This document shows positions 59,068 to 64,000 of a stretch of DNA of 64,000 nt, in pieces (positions within the stretch are counted from its first letter, which is position 1; the number at the start of each line of letters is the position of its first letter). Source of the DNA: Capsicum annuum (taxonomy: Eukaryota > Streptophyta > Magnoliopsida > Solanales > Solanaceae); contig NC_061119.1 in NCBI RefSeq assembly GCF_002878395.1, positions 14,661,008 to 14,725,007 on the forward strand. Direction: 5' to 3'. The position numbers and the translations under genes are program-made. Under the pieces are notes generated by a model. The model had not been told where the DNA came from. It did not search any database and was given only the letters and a program-made list of their open reading frames with translations.

Positions 59068-60780
59068 GTAACACCCTTTTTTCACAAAAAAGATTGATCC
59101 AAGTTCAAAAAGGATTTTATTATTAGAGTACCTAAAAATAAATTTGTTTCGGAAAGAATTTTTTATGTTTAAACTCAGAATCACCACTTGTCATAATCGG
59201 GTATGCCAAGTCACCTTTGAAAATTCTTTTTCAAAATAATTTTTGACTCTTTAAAAACTGATCCTCGAATAGAGATTGCAGTTCAGGAATTCTATTGATT
59301 GAGGGAAAGGTGTTAGGCACCCCTCGGTCCCACGGTTTGACCACAGTCGCTCCATTAACTATATTGGCTAGTATGACGCTATGAAATGTATAAACCAATA
59401 AAACATACAAACCGAACAAATTCAAAACAAAATAATGTCCGGTCCGTATACAATCCCAAAATAGAAAAATGCAAAAATGTAAATCTTATTCTAAACTAGT
59501 CCTAGACTAAGCTCCACCCAATGTTTCAGACCTTGATCAAGCACCGTCTTTTAGTACAACTCCATCGGGGCATTCACCGGATAAAATAATACAGATAACC
59601 TCAGGGCATTCCCTGGCTAAATGAGTACAATTATTCCAAATATGATAAAACAAAACCATTCAATAAATATTTCAAATATTAAACAATCCATAACCTACCA
59701 TTTGCCTACCCATTTTGATCTATCGTGGAACTATCATATTCAACAACAACAATCTTTATTTCGAATTAAATCACTATCAATGAATTAAAACAAACAATAT
59801 TTACTCTTATCAATTATTTAATTTCTGGCCCAATTTCATTTCCTGTCACATGATTAATCTATGTTAACATAAAATCAAACAATCAAAGTCACAACCACAA
59901 AAAATTGCTCAAACACATATCCAAACATATCACCAACCACATCATATTAAGATAAAATAGAAAGAGATAATTGGACCTCAATTGACGATTTCAATATACC
60001 AAGCTACTCAATTGAAAGATAAAATCGCATCCGAAAAGCCCCGATTCAAACCTCAATCATAAATTCCCAAATTGTAAATTTTGGCCCAAATCGTAACTCA
60101 ACTATGAATGAAACCAAACTCTTGTCTACCCATTTGTGTTTTCAATAATCCAACTCCAAAACTCCAGAATAAAGGACAACTCATACCCAATTTCAAATGC
60201 ACAAATTAATTTTATTCATTTTCTGATGGTTTTGGGGATGGGATCGAAGGGTTTTTGTTCTGAGGTGCTATTTTTGTCTCATCGGAGTTTCAGTGAGCTC
60301 AAACAGTGATGGAAGACAAAGAACAACTTAAATTTCAGGCGACAATGGCATTTTCTGGAGAGAATTCACTAAAACAGTCATCCCCCATCGTTTCTCTCTT
60401 CTCTCTCACTCAAACTCTTAGATTTTTACTGTCTTTCTCTTAAAATTCTTTCACTATTCTGCTCTCCCTCTCAATTTCTACTCTCTTCATCTTTTCGTTT
60501 CTATCCCTCTGTCGATTCTCTTCTCCTTCTATCATTTTTCTCTTTACCGTTCATGCCTCTTTCTTGAGTCTCTTTTGAATTTTTCCACCACCCTTTTTTC
60601 ACTGATTCTTCTCTCTTTCCATGCTAATTGTGTGTGCTAGTGTGGGTGTTTTAGTATGTGTGTATTTGTGAGGTAAAGTTATAAGAGTATATGGATATGG
60701 AGGAGAGCTGTGTTGAGAGTTGTGGCTATAGATTTAATGAGATAATATATCCTTAAGTCTAGTATTGTGACTTTTATCTA
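59068..60780 (-). repeat. 5' LTR of Tat-lineage element (right limit uncertain)
   Basis: Starts TGTAACACCC and contains AAAGGTGTTAGGCACCCC (59308-59325), a block common in Ogre/Tat LTRs near the 3' end. Further right is a CT-rich stretch (60380-60640). The outer end was not fixed by a second LTR. Confidence 0.5.
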
Positions 60781-63700
60781 AGGGGGAGATGATGAATTAA
60801 TGTAGTTCCTAAATTTTCCCATGGTGGCAAGTTTCAGGAAAGAGTCACGATAAATCTATTTCTATTCTAGTAAACTCCTCCTACTTTAATTTAAAATGAC
60901 ATTCTACCAATGTCTTATGCATTCAAATCATGTATATGCCTAAGGTTCGAGTTCTCTATGCACTTATGTCCATGTTCCAACCTCCAAACTAGAAGCAATA
61001 ATGTCCCTCAATAATCCAATAATCCAAGTATTCAAGTTTTATGTTATGATGCTCATGAACCGCAGATCCCATGTCTCATATCGTGCTTAGTTCTAAGGAA
61101 CTATGCTTTCTATATATTACTAATTTATTTTATGTTAGGATTATCCAGAGGATAAGAAAATCATGGACAATTTCAGTTCTTTAAATAAGGAGCAGTCTCT
61201 TTAAGTGACAATCTTTATCTCAGTCATTGACTACATGAATTTCGCCTTTATATTATACAGTTCATGATATATGCTCACATGTTTCTCATTGTTCCCAATC
61301 CTAAGAACTCATTTTGTGTATGTTTACGTCCAAACAACTCTATATCTATGATCTAGACATTTGATATACCAAGCACTTCGTGCTACTGCATCATATTTGG
61401 CATCTCATGCCTAATCTTGAGTAGATCAACAAATATAGGTTATAATTTAATAGTGTTACTTCCGTTTTTGATTCTTATGCTCTAGTCCCTCAGCGAACCT
61501 CCTTATGTTAGTATGTTAGTGGTTATGAAAGCATAGTAATGTTTTAGATAAGAGAGTGAATATTTTGTATTGTTTTAAATTTTGGGGTAACTACCTGAGC
61601 TAAGGTTATAGATGAAGAGGAAGGAGGTAGATGAGCTTACGTTATGTGAAATAATTAGGAAGTGAAAATGTGATGAAAATCTTCGTGAGAGTGAGTAAAG
61701 TTGCTGGTTTTTAGTATGGAGATTCATAAAGTGGGTATAGTAAAGAAAGGCCTAAATGTTGTGATTAATGAAAACACAAACTAATGTGCTATGTGGTTAG
61801 TACTCCTTGAATTAAGACCTGAGGTTGTTGGACTATAGCGATAAGGTGAAGTGATATTCTTAATGGGATGTAAAGTATAGGGTCCTGTAGCTTAAGTTAG
61901 CACCTTTAAACTCCAAGTTAGGCTTCAACATGGAAGTACTATAAGGTGGGACTCAAACTCTTATGGTTAGGTGTGTTAAGGGAGAATTATAAGTTGAAAT
62001 AATGAAGTATGTTATTTATTGTTTGGGGAAGAGACGAGTAGTGTCTCTAAGTGTAAGGTTTATACGTTGTATCTTGTAAGGTAGAGAATGCTTCTATTTC
62101 TATCTCGCGCAAAACCTTATTTCATGTAGAGTATCAATATAAATCAAGACCTATGATCACCAAATAAATGCATGCCTTATGTTATGATGATCATGATCAC
62201 TAGAACTCATGTGCAAGGTCATCGCTATGTTAATTCCTATTATCTCATGCTTCGTGCTTACACGATTCACTAGGAGTTATCATGAAGCTCTTTTGATGCC
62301 TTTGCATATTTGTTGAGGAAAAATTTCCAATGTGAGGTTACGTTATTTAATCCATACTTTTATATCTTCAACAAGTTCCTACCCATCATTCGAGGATGAA
62401 TTATTCTAAGAGGGAGATAATGTAACACCCCACTTTGTTTGGATAAAGTTGAATCATCTTTCCGATGTATATAGACACGAATCCAATGGTTTTTAGTTGG
62501 AAATAAGTGTCAATAAAAATTCTTTAGTGTGAGAATATCTTTGGATATGAGTATACATCATAAAAGTTTCCAAGCACAAAGTTTAGTTGAGCACTTTCTT
62601 ACCGGTTGAGTTTTAGTCAATGATTTTTCTTGAGTCAAATTTCAGCGACCAGTAATTCTAGAATATGAGGATTTATGTTACCCATAATATATCAAATTAA
62701 ACCCCTTTGAATATTCTTTTCAACGATACCAACCATTCGTCAATTCGAGTTTGGAGTTAAAAGTTATAAGTGTTTGAGTAGGACCTTATCCAGGGTCCGC
62801 GTTGGCCCTACGTCACGGAGCAATTACCAAAGCGCACTGCCTCAGGTTTGCTTTGTCCATGAGCCACAAACCTTGAGGTTTTCTTTGGCTTGGCACTGCC
62901 AAGCCTTTCCCGAGCGTCAAAAAGTGTTTCGTTTTGAGTTATTTTAAGGAAAATAAGGTCTTTTATCATCCTATAACCATTCCTAATCATATATGGATGA
63001 AATTTAGGTCTTAACACACGTTATTTCATTTCTTAAAATCCCCAAACCATCTTTCCATAAGCAAGAGAGGAGAAACCACCTAGGGTTTGAGGATTTTGAT
63101 CTCCAAGGGCAAACCTCTCTGTGTTCTCTTTGATTTTTCTCTGTCAAAAGGTATGTGGAACTATCATAAATATCACGGGTGTAAGTTTCCCATTTTAACA
63201 AGTTTTAAAGATATATAATTATGTATATATAATAAATTTTGGGAAATTATTTAAAGAGCATGCATCAAGAACCCAATTTGCTAAAAATATGTATTTATCA
63301 TGGGGGTTTTCCATAAGCTTGGTTTATAATCATGTGCATACATGATATGAGTATTAAAAAGTAATTTATGAGCATGATTTGTGAAATTCCCTTCTCCATG
63401 ATGAAATTTATTATCTTAGCATGTTACGAATTGTGAAATGGGTTTGAGAGCATGAATTGTAAGTCCCTTTTTTAATCATGAGATTTATGTGTGTCTAATG
63501 TTTGGGCTATTTTATGATTGGTGATAATTCTTGAGTTTTAAATTCATCTTGATTATTATACATGGTTGTGTCACATTTTTATCAAAGAGGTGATTTCTAT
63601 TCTAAATACTCTGGTTTTCTAATGAAAAAACTGCATGTGATTAATGAAAGATTTGATCACCATATGTTAAAGTCTTGAAAAGAAAGTGTGTTTGCATAAG

Positions 63701-64000
63701 TTTCATATGCTTTTGAAATAAGAACTCTCATATTATGTTTAAATTATTTGGGTGCTAATTAATATACTTTTAAGTAACAAGGGCTATGGATATGATGTGG
63801 TATGATATGAATGACTTGTAAGTCTGGATATAATGATACCCTGTTGTGATATGCCCTTAACAGAATAAGAAAAGAATTTTTTATAACCATGAAGTATGTT
63901 TTGAAGATGCTAAAATTGGTCTTAAATAGAGTTAGATGGTTACCCGAAGAAGGAAGGAGTTTAGTTAACTCATTTCTCAAAATCGTGTTTTGCTGACTCG
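60781..64000 (+). mobile_element. Gypsy retrotransposon E5, 3' end and partial LTR
   Basis: Positions 60781-62407 are a non-coding spacer resembling the region between pol and the 3' LTR in E4. Then come TTCGAGGATGAATTATTCTA, the polypurine tract AAGAGGGAGATAA (62408-62420) and an LTR starting TGTAACACCCC at 62421 that runs off the window. No pol sequence is recognisable. The orientation is plus. Confidence 0.7.
62421..64000 (+). repeat. E5 3' LTR, incomplete at window end
   Basis: At least 1580 bp. It carries a version of the shared U3 module (62680-62775), a GC-richer block at 62780-62920, a CACCTAGGGTTTGAGG leader-like segment and a splice-donor-like AAAAGGTATGT at 63147-63156, in the same order as E2-E4. 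Confidence 0.75.

Larger units (their letters stand above)
53452..60780 (-). mobile_element. Tat-lineage LTR retrotransposon, 5' part, with nested block
   Basis: On the minus strand: LTR (from about 60780 down to 59068), tRNA-Arg-type primer site, 1.7-kb leader with repeats, gag N-terminus (57016-57230), a nested block of about 3 kb, and gag continuation (53452-about 54045). Everything downstream of gag is missing; LINE sequence begins at 53398. The outer LTR limit is uncertain. Confidence 0.65.

Noticed and set aside
60779..60800. Purine-rich AAGGGGGAGATGA as a further LTR boundary
   Set aside because: Resembles a polypurine tract, but the next bases (TGAATTAATG) do not match any LTR start in the window.

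Overview
This window looks like gene-poor nuclear DNA from a flowering plant, most likely a member of the Solanaceae. The evidence is AT-rich DNA packed with nested plant transposons, plus three SINE copies of the tobacco TS type (CCCCAGACCCC core, TTG-repeat tail). I found no intact cellular gene, rRNA, tRNA or CRISPR array, and no operon-like structure. Almost all recognisable coding sequence is decayed transposon protein. I did not find a new functional system; the value of the window lies in its nesting history and in some unusual repeat structures.

Layout. 1-578: leader and LTR of one Ty1/copia-like copy (minus). 579-1860: non-coding, with a C-rich degenerate repeat. 1861-6675: a second copia copy (minus), with a solo LTR of another family nested in its 5' LTR (5731-6489, TSD ATGAG). 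6676-11026: AT-rich DNA with a 207-bp repeat in three copies. 11027-19615: a Tat/Ogre-like element with long LTRs, a tRNA-Arg-type primer site and no recognisable coding capacity, truncated on its left side and abutting a gypsy pol gene on its right.

19616-42776: four relatives of one chromodomain gypsy family. E1 (to 25469), E2 (25470-about 32430) and E3 (to 38053) lie on the minus strand, and E3 meets the plus-strand E4 (38054-42776) at a breakpoint. E2 and E3 share one recombinant LTR, E2 has lost the catalytic core of reverse transcriptase, and E4 carries a TIR element with a long CAC/ACC-rich interior.

42777-53400: AT-rich DNA with a SINE, a Helitron-like 5' end and a small unassigned ORF. 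This is followed by a decayed hAT transposon (about 45435-52672, transposase on the minus strand). Its AT-rich repeat array is split by a Helitron candidate (about 46126-48996), which holds a fragment resembling an REF/SRPP gene, a LINE-type RNase H fragment and SINEs. A LINE endonuclease fragment (52675-53398) lies beyond the hAT.

53452-64000: a minus-strand Tat-lineage element whose gag is split by about 3 kb of other repeats; its leader repeats, tRNA-Arg-type primer site and LTR follow. Last comes the 3' end and LTR of another plus-strand gypsy element, which runs off the window. Genes here work together only in the sense of retrotransposon gag-protease-RT-RNase H-integrase polyproteins, all of them broken.
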